64,000 bases of DNA. Origin: Haloimpatiens sp042688525. Its GTDB lineage: Bacteria; Bacillota; Clostridia; Clostridiales; Clostridiaceae. The notes below the pieces were generated by a model that saw only the letters and a program-made list of their open reading frames with translations, was not told the DNA's origin and made no database searches. Made by a program: the position numbers and the translations under genes. Where the stretch lies: assembly GCF_042688525.2 (NCBI RefSeq), contig NZ_JBHWAB010000001.1, forward strand, positions 2,418,001 to 2,482,000. The letters are read 5' to 3'. Positions 27,586 through 36,874 of this stretch are shown here, piece by piece; positions within the stretch are counted from its first letter, which is position 1; the number at the start of each line of letters is the position of its first letter.

Positions 27586-28554
27586 CTAGTTTACAGTAAA
27601 CTCATCTATGTACTTTTTTACATTTCTATAATTAGGCATTGATATATTAAGTTTTTCTCCCATGTTTAAAACTTTATAAAACATTTCCTTCATTTCATCT
27701 GGTGAATGTGATATGTGACCTTTTATCATCAGTTGAGTTTCTTTAGAACTAAACATTTTCTTTAATTGGGGTAATAATAAACTTATTGGTAAATAATAAA
27801 GGACTTGAGGAAATGCCTTCCATATTGGTATGCCAACTGCCCTACAAACCTTATACCCTTCTCTTACAATTAGTATTGATAATTTTATAAAATCATCTTG
27901 CTTTACATATTTTTCTCCTGAACCAGCTTTCATGACACCTGCAAGAAGCCCCACACTTTCTGCATAATGTGTATATAACCAAGTGAGCATATTCTTTGAA
28001 ACTTTTGGATTAAGTTTTGCTTGATTCATAACTTCTGCCACTTTTAAAAGTCTATGTGTTATTTTTCCATCCTTTTGTCCAAGCATTGTAGGTGCATCTT
28101 TTGATCCAAATATTGTACAATAAATAGAGTCTTCATCCTTTCCTCCACCCATAATATGTGGTTGACCGAAAAAAACTTTTGACTCTATTAAATAAGATTC
28201 AATTTCTTTAATGTTTTCAATCCATATATTTTGTAGAATTAATATATCTGAATTATTATTTGTTTTTGAAATAATTGGTAATATCGAGCTTAGTTGATTA
28301 GCTTTTACAGGAACAATAATAAGATCATAATTTGCATCTTCATATATATCTTCAACAATTTTAGGTTTATACAATACTTCTTTATGATTTTTTTCTCCAA
28401 CTCTCATATCTAGACAACGAATATGAATCCCTTGTTTTTCAATCATCTGTTTTTTACCTTTACGAACAAAATGCGTAACATCATTACCTGATTCAAACAA
28501 TTGCCATCCATAAACACTTCCAATAACACCAGTACCTATAATAAGAATTTTCAT
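27586..28554 (-). CDS. ketopantoate reductase-family protein
   Basis: 322 residues with an N-terminal NAD(P)-binding GTGVIGSVYGWQL and the ApbA/PanE layout (VPVKANQLSSILP; a C-terminal helical domain with ISHSPDEMKEMF). The usual family role is NADPH reduction of 2-dehydropantoate or related ketoacids. It lies 75 bases downstream of a TetR regulator on the same strand, a common pairing in which the regulator controls the reductase. AAGGAGTTGTATATCATAT precedes the ATG. Confidence 0.85.
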   Translation of the reverse strand: MKILIIGTGVIGSVYGWQLFESGNDVTHFVRKGKKQMIEKQGIHIRCLDMRVGEKNHKEVLYKPKIVEDIYEDANYDLIIVPVKANQLSSILPIISKTNNNSDILILQNIWIENIKEIESYLIESKVFFGQPHIMGGGKDEDSIYCTIFGSKDAPTMLGQKDGKITHRLLKVAEVMNQAKLNPKVSKNMLTWLYTHYAESVGLLAGVMKAGSGEKYVKQDDFIKLSILIVREGYKVCRAVGIPIWKAFPQVLYYLPISLLLPQLKKMFSSKETQLMIKGHISHSPDEMKEMFYKVLNMGEKLNISMPNYRNVKKYIDEFTVN

Positions 28555-28629
28555 ATATGATATACAACTCCTTTTTGTAACTTTTAACTCATTGTAAAAT
28601 TACTACTTTTAATATTCATATAAATCAAT

Positions 28630-29265
28630 CTATATATTTAAACTTTTAAAAATCAATTCAAGTCCATAATCAAATTCTTCTTTTGAATTATATAATGGCA
28701 TATCATGTAAAAGTTCAAAAATACAAGGAAATTGCTTTAAATCAATACTTGTTTTCATTTTTTCCACTGATGTATATGTATTTAATTTTACCTCTCCCTT
28801 TGCTGTTCCTACTTCTAAAAAGGCATATCCTGTAATAAATGAAACTAAAACATGTAAAGTGTATAATGCTTTTATACCGGATATTTTTCCTCTATTTAAT
28901 ATTGAAAGCATATATTCTACTTTTTCTAAACCAACTTGAGTTTTAATAGGACGAGTAGCTATTAATGGTAACGCATTTGGATGTTGTATTAATACTGTAT
29001 GAAAAGAATACGCAACTCCATGCAAATCAGCTTTCCAATCGTTAGTTGCTTTCGGTGTACTCATTTCTTTAATAATAAGATCAACAATTCCATCAAATAA
29101 AGACTCTTTGTTTTCAACATAATTATAAAGTGACATAGCTTTAACCCCTAATTTTACTCCAAGTTTTCGCATACTAAGGTTATCTAATCCATGTTCATCC
29201 AACATTGCTAAAGCAGCCTTAAATATTTTTTCACGATTTAATTTACCAATTTCATTCTTTGGCAT
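28630..29265 (-). CDS. TetR-family transcriptional regulator
   Basis: 211 residues. The N-terminal DNA-binding domain reads REKIFKAALAMLDEHGLDNL then MRKLGVKLGVKAMSLYNYV (helix-turn-helix), followed by a TetR_C-type ligand-binding domain with LPLIATRPI. The likely target is its own promoter and the reductase gene downstream. AGGGAGATGATAAT precedes the start. A possible operator, TTACAGTGTAA with flanking ACTTACAGTGTAAGT, lies just upstream near 29287-29301. Confidence 0.9.
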   Translation of the reverse strand: MPKNEIGKLNREKIFKAALAMLDEHGLDNLSMRKLGVKLGVKAMSLYNYVENKESLFDGIVDLIIKEMSTPKATNDWKADLHGVAYSFHTVLIQHPNALPLIATRPIKTQVGLEKVEYMLSILNRGKISGIKALYTLHVLVSFITGYAFLEVGTAKGEVKLNTYTSVEKMKTSIDLKQFPCIFELLHDMPLYNSKEEFDYGLELIFKSLNI

Positions 29266-29286
29266 ATTATCATCTCCCTACATTTA

Positions 29287-29301
29287 ACTTACAGTGTAAG
29301 T
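29287..29301. promoter_or_regulatory. palindromic candidate operator of the TetR gene
   Basis: ACTTACAGTGTAAGT is a 15-base near-perfect palindrome about 22 bases ahead of the TetR start codon, where an autoregulatory operator would be expected. Confidence 0.5.
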
Positions 29302-29397
29302 TATCTATAACGGATTATACGCTTATGTAATTTTATTGTCAAATTTTATCTTAATTCTCATACTTTTCATTTGATCATCTTTTAAAAATACCATCAC

Positions 29398-29437
29398 AAA
29401 AACACCGTAAAATTCATTTGAATAATACGGTGTTTTT
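29398..29437. repeat. palindromic terminator repeat P4
   Basis: Identical in its arms to P1 (AAAAACACCGTA / TACGGTGTTTTT). Lies between the TetR promoter region and a family B MITE. Confidence 0.9.
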
Positions 29438-29448
29438 AATTAAGTATT

Positions 29449-29699
29449 CAAGTTTCACAGGTAAAAAATAGCCGCTACGGGAAATGATATCTTGCTCTGA
29501 AACCTTTCACTTCAGTAACAAGTTCTAAGCTTTACTCATATTGAAAAAAGATTTTTTAATTAATATTCCGTAGGAATCAGTAATTAAAAAATGACTTTTT
29601 TCAAATTCGTAAAGCTAAGAACTTGTAAACTTTGTTCAAATGTTTCTTACGCAAGATATCATTTCCCTTCGCTAGACAGTATTTTGTACTGTAAAGTTG
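29449..29699. mobile_element. MITE-like element, family B copy 2 (full length)
   Basis: 251 bases that form one long imperfect palindrome: outer ends GTTTCACAGG and ACTTTACAGT, middle arms AAGTTCTAAGCTTTAC and GTAAAGCTAAGAACTT, centre near 29573. It is flanked by an exact 11-base direct repeat, AATTAAGTATT (29438-29448 and 29700-29710), the expected scar of transposition. No ORF. Confidence 0.8.
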
Positions 29700-29701
29700 A
29701 A

Positions 29702-30535
29702 TTAAGTATTTTCATATTTTAATTGTTTCAACGGTTTTCTAAACATATCAAAGACAATACATAATAAAACTATTAATCTCATAATCCAAAAAATAACAGA
29801 ATAAGTGTTGAAATGTTCCATAAAATCATTAAAACAGACTGCCATGACAAAATTATCAACACTATGATACAAGATTATAATTAATAAACTGCCTTTTGTA
29901 TTATTATAAAGCCATGTGAACAAAATTGTTAACCAAATAGTTTCTAAAAGATAACTAATAAAACTTATATCATAACCAGGTACATGAAAATAAAACATTG
30001 GTATATGCCAACATGTCCAAATAACTCCTAATATTATACTTGATATAAAAGGGTTAACTTTTTTTTCAAGCTTAGGTAATACAAATCCTCTCCAACCAAG
30101 TTCTTCTCCAACTGGTCCCCCAAAAATCATAACAGCAAAAAAACAAATTAATATTGTAAGTGGTGAAGTAAGTTGAAAACTTGAAATATGATTATTAATA
30201 TGGATAATGTAGTTCATTCCAACGGTATTACAAATAAACGATGGTATATATATTGATGTTGCTGTAAATAAAAATATAAACGCATAAAAAAGTGGATTAA
30301 TCCTCCATATAGTTAACTTTTTCAACAGCCTTTTTATGCCATTCACTCCATAATAATAACCAGTAAAAATTATAGACATAATACTTGGCACAAATGAACC
30401 TATTATACGAAAAGATCCATTTAAACTTAAACTGGTTGAAGTAAATGCAATAATCCAAAATATCCAAGTAAATAGAAAAGTCATAATTAAGTAAACTGTT
30501 ATTTCATGCCTTTTTAGAGCTTCTATTGTGATCAC
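29702..30535 (-). CDS. CPBP-family intramembrane metalloprotease
   Basis: 277 residues, about eight spans. Motif 1 GEELGWRGFVLPKLE, motif 2 HIPMFYFHVPG and motif 3 YHSVDNF carry the Glu and His ligands of CPBP (CAAX-like) proteases. Bacterial members process or give immunity to peptides. The gene ends inside the right target duplication of the MITE. The HEPN gene starts upstream with an 18-base gap, so the two may be co-transcribed. Confidence 0.88.
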   Translation of the reverse strand: MITIEALKRHEITVYLIMTFLFTWIFWIIAFTSTSLSLNGSFRIIGSFVPSIMSIIFTGYYYGVNGIKRLLKKLTIWRINPLFYAFIFLFTATSIYIPSFICNTVGMNYIIHINNHISSFQLTSPLTILICFFAVMIFGGPVGEELGWRGFVLPKLEKKVNPFISSIILGVIWTCWHIPMFYFHVPGYDISFISYLLETIWLTILFTWLYNNTKGSLLIIILYHSVDNFVMAVCFNDFMEHFNTYSVIFWIMRLIVLLCIVFDMFRKPLKQLKYENT

Positions 30536-30553
30536 TTCCTATAGGTTCACTTT

Positions 30554-30958
30554 TTATCCTAAATATCCAACCCTTTTTATTATCTGTTCTTTAAGATTTT
30601 CTAAAGCTTTAACATATTCTTCTTTTATATTTTTGCAAATTTCCATAGCCTTGCTTTCACTATACATATGAGATGTAGCATTTCTATCCATAAGCATATT
30701 AAGCCATAATTTTTCATTTTTAATTATTTCTGCTTGAAAAGCTTCTCTTAATACTGATTTTGGTGAATTTAACCCTATTAATCCCTCATCTTCAAATACT
30801 TCTTTTAAAGTTTTCCAAGCTAATTCAAAAGTAAATTCAAATCTTTGAATAATTCCATCTCTTAAAAGTTCATTTTCTTCATCATATTGCAACAAACCTT
30901 CTTTTAATTTATCTAAAGCTCTTATAAAATTTTGTATTTTGCTACTATTTTCTTTCAT
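30554..30958 (-). CDS. HEPN/HI0074-type nucleotidyltransferase-associated protein
   Basis: 134 residues from the ATG at 30958 (GAGAAGGTG ten bases ahead). The RNase-type HEPN motif Rx4H is present as MDRNATSHMYS. The body (FEFTFELAWKTLKEVFEDEG, SPKSVLREAF) matches the HI0074/TIGR01987 family, normally encoded beside a small MNT nucleotidyltransferase to form a toxin-antitoxin pair. No MNT gene is visible on either side, so this is an orphan. Confidence 0.85.
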   Translation of the reverse strand: MKENSSKIQNFIRALDKLKEGLLQYDEENELLRDGIIQRFEFTFELAWKTLKEVFEDEGLIGLNSPKSVLREAFQAEIIKNEKLWLNMLMDRNATSHMYSESKAMEICKNIKEEYVKALENLKEQIIKRVGYLG

Positions 30959-31262
30959 ATAAAATAACACCTTCTCTTTTGAATGTATTCTTATTTTATC
31001 ATATTTATAAGCTTATTTGTTGCAATAAATTTTACAGCTTATAAATATAGTGTTATCACTATGATCAAATATCTCAATCTATATATAACGTATTTTTTAT
31101 AATTCAATAAATAATAGAATAGTCCTTTTTACTTTTGAATTACAATTTAATTTATCATCAATAATTTTACATATATACATATAAATGTTATGATATATAT
31201 GTTATTTTAAGATTTTCCAAAAATATAAGTATAAAATAAGCTATTAAAAAAGAGGTGTTTAT

Positions 31263-31445
31263 ATGGTTTTTTTTGTTGTTATGGCTGAAATATTTATGCC
31301 TTTACTAGGTTTTATATTTTGTTATGAATTTTTTAATATATTACTAAAAATAAAACAAGGAAAAAAAATAACAAAAGATATGATATTAATTTCCTCCGTT
31401 TTCTCACTGATATTATGGACTTTTGCTTTTATTATTATCGCTTAA
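31263..31445 (+). CDS. 60-residue two-span membrane protein
   Basis: MVFFVVMAEIFMPLLGFIFC, a Lys-rich loop (KIKQGKKITKDM), then LISSVFSLILWTFAFIIIA. GAGGTGTTTAT precedes the ATG. Function unknown; it lies alone between minus-strand units. The 290-base gap on its left has no other feature. Confidence 0.6.
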   Translation: MVFFVVMAEIFMPLLGFIFCYEFFNILLKIKQGKKITKDMILISSVFSLILWTFAFIIIA

Positions 31446-31628
31446 TATTTTAATTTTTATGGAAAATTTAAAGTCTTGTTTATTTTCTTTATTATGTTTA
31501 TACACAAATGTAATCACTTCACTATCTTCTTCCGATAACTGAATAAGATAAGGTTTAAAATCATAACTTTTACATAACTCATAAAAACATTCTTGTCTGC
31601 ATTTTGCATATCTCTCATAATACTTGTC
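31413..31628 (-). pseudogene. protein-tail remnant antisense to the small membrane gene's 3' end
   Basis: An open frame without a start codon encodes YYERYAKCRQECFYELCKSY...LIQLSEEDSEVITFVYKH. The composition is protein-like, but the 5' end meets a stop and no family was recognised. Confidence 0.3.
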
Positions 31629-31668
31629 TTAATAACTTACAAAGTTTATATCTAATAAAGTATTATAA

Positions 31669-32376
31669 TTAAAATGCATTCCATAAGAACACAAAAATAA
31701 ATACACATCCCCAAGCGTTATCTGTAAATTCTTTTATCATCAGCATACCATATATACTAACAAATACAATAATCGCTTCAATTATATTTTCTGGCGTAAC
31801 TCCTATCATACCATGAACTAGAAGACACATTATGGCACAAGTAATTGCACCCCAATTCAGCCATTTATTTTGACTTGGATACCTAATATTAATCTTTTCA
31901 CTTATTACAACATAATTAAATCCTTCAAAAAAGCCCCATGCAATTAAAATTATTGCCAAACCAATTATATTTACAGGAAATACACTTGCTAATACTTCTT
32001 TTGTAATCCATACAGATTGAAAAGGTAAATACCCGTTTGCTTTCCCTGTTATAAATAAAAATACTACATATGGTATAAATATCAATGTAGAAAAAATAAT
32101 TGACTGTAATGTTCCTTTCTTCTTAAGTCCATAGCTCAAAAAACTTTTTCTTCTTAAAACAGATACTATTGTTATTCCAAATCCTGCAATGCTATACTGC
32201 ATAAATGCCATAAGCATTGTTCTTAATATAATATGAATACTTTTATTTTTTGAAAAGTTAATAATTTGGTTTTGATATATGCTATAAATGCCGAGTGCAA
32301 TAAGTGTTACAATAATTATTATATATAGGTTAATTTCTGCTTTCTTTTGTTTGGTAGTTAAATTTGATTTCCCCAT
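31669..32376 (-). CDS. CPBP-like multispan membrane protein
   Basis: About 235 residues and seven spans. WGFFEGFNYVVISEKINIRYP and LVHGMIGVTPENI sit where CPBP proteins have their Glu and His motifs, but the double Glu is reduced, so protease activity is doubtful. Start 32376 follows GAGGAGGGTG. Confidence 0.55.
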   Translation of the reverse strand: MGKSNLTTKQKKAEINLYIIIIVTLIALGIYSIYQNQIINFSKNKSIHIILRTMLMAFMQYSIAGFGITIVSVLRRKSFLSYGLKKKGTLQSIIFSTLIFIPYVVFLFITGKANGYLPFQSVWITKEVLASVFPVNIIGLAIILIAWGFFEGFNYVVISEKINIRYPSQNKWLNWGAITCAIMCLLVHGMIGVTPENIIEAIIVFVSIYGMLMIKEFTDNAWGCVFIFVFLWNAF

Positions 32377-32658
32377 TTTCACCCTCCTCATATTTGAAAT
32401 ATTCGCTTTGACTCTTCATACTATTCAGTAATTTCAGTTTTCGTTTTACCTTCTTTATATATATACTTCAATTACATTATGTTATATTCTAATAAAAACA
32501 CTAACTTTATTTTACAATATTTAACTTATTTACACAAGTTTATAAAAAAGTTAAAACCCCAAGTACGAAAAAATACTCAGGGTAAAATTTACTGCTGCTT
32601 TTTCACAACAACTGGTAATCAATCTATATATTGATTTATACTCTATTTTAGAAAAAAT

Positions 32659-33045
32659 ACACTAGGAAAAAGATTGCAAAAAATTAGACTTAAACTAAAA
32701 TTATCTCAAAAAGAATTAGCAGCAAAATGTGATCTTAGTTGTGGATCTATAGAAAGATATTAAAAAAACAGTATTCATCCTTCTAAAAATGCGTTATTAA
32801 AACTCGGTAAAATAATAGACTTAAATTACCTATGTACAGATAATTATTCTAAATTTATAATATCTGACTATGTTAAATATTTTAAAAATTGGAGGCAAAA
32901 TAATAACTTAAGTATGATAGGTGATGCTAAAATATTAGGGATACCCCCATCTACTTACATAGCTTGGAAAAAAGGTATTCATATGATAAGCAAAGATAAC
33001 TATTATAAGATTAAAAATAAATTTGTGAGATTAAAAAAATTGTAA
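32659..33045 (+). pseudogene. XRE-family HTH regulator with in-frame TAA
   Basis: LGKRLQKIRLKLKLSQKELA then CDLSCGSIERY is a Cro/CI-type helix-turn-helix. It is interrupted by TAA at 32761 and continues in the same frame (KNSIHPSKNALLKLGKIIDL) to a second helix-turn-helix-like segment (LGIPPSTYIAWKKG). No start codon is visible. It looks like a decayed phage-type regulator. Confidence 0.7.
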
Positions 33046-33107
33046 ATTACTAGAAATGATCTATTTTCCATTACTATATAAATTCATCTCATAATTTGAT
33101 AATGATA

Positions 33108-33512
33108 TTACTTAAATTTACTTAAATACCGAGTATATACCCACCCTTTTATATTTATATTTTCATCATCACTATATTCTATAAATGTCCAATTTCTATT
33201 TTTATTTATAATTCTTGTTACTTCTCCAAAATTTAATTTGTATATAGCCTTAGATTTTGTAGAATTATTAATTCTAACATTTAAGCAATCTACTGTAACA
33301 AATCTATATTCACTTATTGCTATCTTAATATTTTTGTCTTCAGTATTATTTAAATTATATTCTTTACTTACTCTCTTTTTTATGTCCTTTATAAGTTTAC
33401 TTTTATTATTTTCTGTTTGTTTGTTAACTTCAATTGCTTGAATTTGCGTATTAATAAAACCTTTTGCATAATCAAGATAATATTGGTAAAATGGTTCCGA
33501 TAAAAAAATACC
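33108..33512 (-). pseudogene. bacterial SH3-domain protein remnant
   Basis: The frame encodes a helical linker (YLDYAKGFINTQIQAIEVNK) and an SH3b domain (FVTVDCLNVRINNSTKS ... GWVYTRYLSKFK). The 5' end meets a TAG next to a hairpin (33510-33540), and no start codon exists. The N-terminal part of the gene is lost. Confidence 0.6.
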
Positions 33513-33620
33513 TAACCTCCAGTAGGTAAGTTATCTACCTTTAGTTAAGTACTTATATCCATACATCTTTACATTAATATTTTAATACTTGTTTTGCTTT
33601 GATTTATTGCATGTATATTA

Positions 33621-33875
33621 TTATTTTACACTTTCAATTATTACTGGTTCAAATCTATATTTCTGTTTTGACTTTGGGTATTTGTTTGTATCTACCTCAC
33701 TTAAAAACATTTCTAGTGGTCTTGCATATACTCCACAAGAGCCATATAAAGCTTTATATATAACTAAATTTTCACCTGTTTCAGTATGTTCAGCTATATC
33801 TAATAATAAATATAAATCTCCTTTAAAATGTTTAAATATTTTACCTTTTAATGATTCTAAATTAATATTTTGCAT
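33621..33875 (-). CDS. DUF1653 family protein
   Basis: 84 residues matching the DUF1653 pattern: GKIFKHFKGDLYLLLDIAEH, TGENLVIYKALYG, VYARPLEMFLSEV, KYRFEPV. Full family length. CAAAGGAGAATAGAA precedes the start. Role unknown; these small proteins are common near phage and metabolic genes. Confidence 0.8.
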   Translation of the reverse strand: MQNINLESLKGKIFKHFKGDLYLLLDIAEHTETGENLVIYKALYGSCGVYARPLEMFLSEVDTNKYPKSKQKYRFEPVIIESVK

Positions 33876-33910
33876 TTCTATTCTCCTTTGCTTTGTATTG
33901 TATTATAAAT

Positions 33911-34060
33911 TTAATAACTTACTTTACTGCTGTTTCTGCTTACTTTACTTTTATCCATACTCAATTTTAAGCCTATTCGTTCTAGTGATAATTTATCTTT
34001 ATACTTCTTCTCTCCTAACAACCTATATTCAGTATCTAAAAGTTCAATATCATATTCCAT
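33911..34060 (-). CDS. 49-residue phage-type ORF (possible remnant)
   Basis: MEYDIELLDTEYRLLGEKKY...RIGLKLSMDKSKVSRN. The end resembles a helix-turn-helix of sigma-like or replication regulators, but no clear ribosome site precedes it. Two more tiny frames follow upstream: MEFLENFYTNNF with AGGAGAATAGA near 34225, and MYGFRKARARMK. All are typical of decayed prophage DNA. Confidence 0.35.
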   Translation of the reverse strand: MEYDIELLDTEYRLLGEKKYKDKLSLERIGLKLSMDKSKVSRNSSKVSY

Positions 34061-34298
34061 ATCCGTATTATTCTAATCTCTCTTATTTTAGCATGAATTT
34101 TTAATATTTTCTTTTTTACTTCTTTTCATTCTTGCTCTAGCTTTTCTAAAACCATACATTTATATTCTAACCTTTCTATAATCAAAAGTAATAAAATTAT
34201 TAGTATAGAAGTTCTCTAAAAATTCCATTCTATTCTCCTCACATTCTTTTATTTGCATTGTACTTTTTTAGGCAAATTATATATTTTTCCCAAATTGT

Positions 34299-34326
34299 CG
34301 TGTTTTCATACAGGAAGGATGTCCTT
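34299..34326. other. serine-recombinase attachment site, left copy
   Basis: Arm CGTGTTTTC-AT-ACAGGAAGGA (34299-34319) ends at the core TGTCCTT (34320-34326). The same arm, with GC for AT, lies at 52444-52464. To the right of the core the body of a split reductase gene begins in frame. The arm plus the reverse complement of the other arm would form a palindromic attP-like site. Confidence 0.8.
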
Positions 34327-35261
34327 GTCACTTAGCAGAAACTAATGAGTGTATTCTTTGCTCTCAGCTTAGGGGATGTAAATTTTGTGATTGTATAAAT
34401 TGGAAAGGGGTTTGCATATATCAAGAATATATATGGAATGGAAATAAAGCCAAAGAAGGTAGAAAAGAATTTGAATGTAAAATAATTAATAAAACATATA
34501 TAGAAAAGAATTTGTTGAAACTCACCATTCTAATTCCTCATAAACTTAGTTCAAATTTAGTATCACCAGGAAGCTTTGTATTTCTTAGAACTCCAGATAG
34601 TGATCAATTTTACAACACACCTATATCAATAATGGATTTAAATTTGGAGGAAAATTTAATACAAGTAGCTATAGAAATAAAAGGAATAAAAACTAAGAAA
34701 ATTGATTCTTTGAATGAAGGGGAAAACATATTGGTAAAAGGTCCATTTTGGAATGGAGTACAGGGATTAAAAAATATATATAAAAGTAAAGATAAAACCT
34801 CAATTGTTGTAATAAGAGGTATTGGGCAAGCGCCAAGCATTCCTGTAATTAAGAAATTATATTCAAATGGTAATAATTTAATAGTAATTGTTGATAAGGG
34901 GAATTTTAGTAACATATTTATAAGAGAACATTTAGAAAAATATAATTGCAATGTATTTGAGTGTCAAGTTTTTGAAAAGGGAGAATTAACAGATGAATTT
35001 AAAGATCTTTTAACTGATTTAATGGAAAATAGAGAAATTAATTTAATTCATGTAGCTGCACAAGACATATTAATATATAAAATTTTGAATTATGTTGAAA
35101 ATCCTGAAATAAAATTTTCTTGCTGTAATAATGCTAAGATGTGCTGTGGTGAAGGAATATGCGGAGGTTGTACCGCTAGATATAAGGGACACAAAATAAA
35201 AAGGTTATGTAAAGTTCAAACAGATCCTAGAAATTTATTTGAAGGGAGAAGATTTATATGA
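34320..35261 (+). pseudogene. PyrK/sulfide-reductase-like flavoprotein, main part without its start
   Basis: An open frame of 313 residues starting at the att core: CPCHLAETNECILCSQLRG then FCDCINWKGVCIYQE (Cys-rich N-terminal region). This is followed by an FAD-binding barrel (SPGSFVFLRT, NTPISIMD), an NAD-binding half, and a 2Fe-2S cluster motif CCGEGICGGC with a fourth Cys in LCKVQ. This is the DHOD electron-transfer-subunit/sulfide reductase fold. No start codon exists at the left end. The missing MNYEIIDCIDAGSEY lies at 52467-52511 on the minus strand with a full ribosome site. It overlaps the next gene by 4 bases. Confidence 0.88.
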
Positions 35262-36535
35262 AGGTTATCGTAATCGGAGGCGGTTGGTCAGGATGTGCAG
35301 CTGCTATTACAGCAAAAAAAGCAGGTGCTGAAGTTGCATTATATGAAAAGACAGATATGCTTCTTGGACTTGGTAATATAGGTGGAATAATGAGAAATAA
35401 TGGGCGTTATACAGCATCAGAAGAAATTAATTATTTAGGTGCTGGGGATTTAATTAAGATAACAGATGAAAACAGCAGACATAAAAATATTAACTTTCCT
35501 GGTCATGAACATGCATGGCTTTATGATGTAAATAAAATTGAGCCAGCAGTAAAAAATTACTTAATAAATTTAGGAATCGAAATGCATCTTATTTCAAGAG
35601 TAATAGACATTGAAAAAGAAGGAAACAAAATTTTAGGAATATATTTATCTGATGGAACTTACGTTAAGGGGGATGTTTTTGTTGAAACAACAGGTTCTAC
35701 AGGACCTATGGGTAATTGTTTAAGATATGGAAATGGTTGCTCTATGTGTGTACTTAGATGTCCAGCTTTTGGACCTAGAGTTAGCATAAGTGCTAGAGCA
35801 GGAGTTGAAGATTTACAAGGAGAAAGAGAAGATGATGTTCTTGGAGCTTTTAGTGGATCTTGCAAGCTTTGTAAAGAAAGTATATCAAAAGATATAGTTG
35901 AACAGTTAGAGAAGACAGGTGTAGTTATTCTTAAAGTTCCAAGTGAAGATATAAACTTAGAAAAGTTAAAAATAAAAGTATGTCAGCAGTATGCATTAAA
36001 AGAGTTTGCAGAGAATGTAGTACTTCTTGATACTGGACACGTAAAATTGATGACATCTTATTATCCATTAGAAAAATTAAGAAAAATTAAAGGATTGGAA
36101 AATGCAAAATATATCGATCCATATGCAGGGGGCAAGGGCAATTCAATAAGATATCTTTCAGTTGCTCCAAGAACTGATGATATGAAAGTTAAAGGAATAG
36201 ATAATTTATTCTGCGCAGGAGAGAAGGCAGGGCTTTTTGTTGGGCATACAGAAGCTATCTGTACAGGTTCCCTAGCAGGTCACAATGCAGTAAGACAGTA
36301 TTTGGGAATGCCACTTCTTATATTGCCGCGTTCTTTAGCTATTGGTGATATTATAGCATTTGCTAATTACAAATTATTAACTAAAGAAGGTAGACGAAAC
36401 AGATATACTTTTGCAGGAGCGGAATACTTTAAGAGGATGAAAAAGGAAGGACTATACACTATAGATTCAAATGAAATTAAGGATAAGATAGAAAGATTAA
36501 AACTTAATGGGGTTTTGGAGCAGAAATTATTGTAG
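35258..36535 (+). CDS. FAD-dependent oxidoreductase
   Basis: 425 residues. The N-terminal dinucleotide-binding GGGWSGCAAAITAKKAGAEV, a Cys-rich insert (CSMCVLRCPAFGPR; SCKLCKES), and a C-terminal FAD-binding GIDNLFCAGEKAGLFVGH. The FCAGE-x(n)-G-H-T-E block resembles GidA/TrmFO-type flavoproteins. It overlaps the reductase by ATGA, so it is its operon partner; together they probably transfer electrons from NAD(P)H to an unidentified acceptor. A strong terminator follows. Confidence 0.85.
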   Translation: MKVIVIGGGWSGCAAAITAKKAGAEVALYEKTDMLLGLGNIGGIMRNNGRYTASEEINYLGAGDLIKITDENSRHKNINFPGHEHAWLYDVNKIEPAVKNYLINLGIEMHLISRVIDIEKEGNKILGIYLSDGTYVKGDVFVETTGSTGPMGNCLRYGNGCSMCVLRCPAFGPRVSISARAGVEDLQGEREDDVLGAFSGSCKLCKESISKDIVEQLEKTGVVILKVPSEDINLEKLKIKVCQQYALKEFAENVVLLDTGHVKLMTSYYPLEKLRKIKGLENAKYIDPYAGGKGNSIRYLSVAPRTDDMKVKGIDNLFCAGEKAGLFVGHTEAICTGSLAGHNAVRQYLGMPLLILPRSLAIGDIIAFANYKLLTKEGRRNRYTFAGAEYFKRMKKEGLYTIDSNEIKDKIERLKLNGVLEQKLL

Positions 36536-36560
36536 AAAAAGTATAAAGAGCAAATAATGA

Positions 36561-36591
36561 TAATTTTCCGAAGCTGAGCTTCGGAAAATTA
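36561..36591 (+). terminator. intrinsic terminator of the flavoprotein operon
   Basis: TAATTTTCCGAAGC-TGA-GCTTCGGAAAATTA, a 14-bp perfect stem, 25 bases after the stop codon. The next 280 bases (to 36874) show no gene. Confidence 0.85.
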
Positions 36592-36874
36592 TTTATATGC
36601 GCCTAGCATAGGCACAGTCTATAATGATCTAATTTACGTACAGTGATTTACATAAATTATGTGGAAATTTATTAAACATTATATTCATAATAACAAAGAA
36701 ACATTTGTATGAAATTACCATAAATATTCAATCACAAAACTATCTCATAACATATTTATAAAATGTTAAATTTATCTAAAGATATTATATATCATATAGT
36801 ACAAAATCAAATTTAAGCTTATATGTCAATAAAAACCATAAACTAGCAGCAACTATTGCAATCCAAAAATATTG

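Noticed and set aside
34512..35261. TTG at 34512 as the true start of the PyrK-like reductase
   Set aside because: No ribosome site there, and the frame is open with strong Cys-rich homology back to the att core at 34320; the true start is at 52511.
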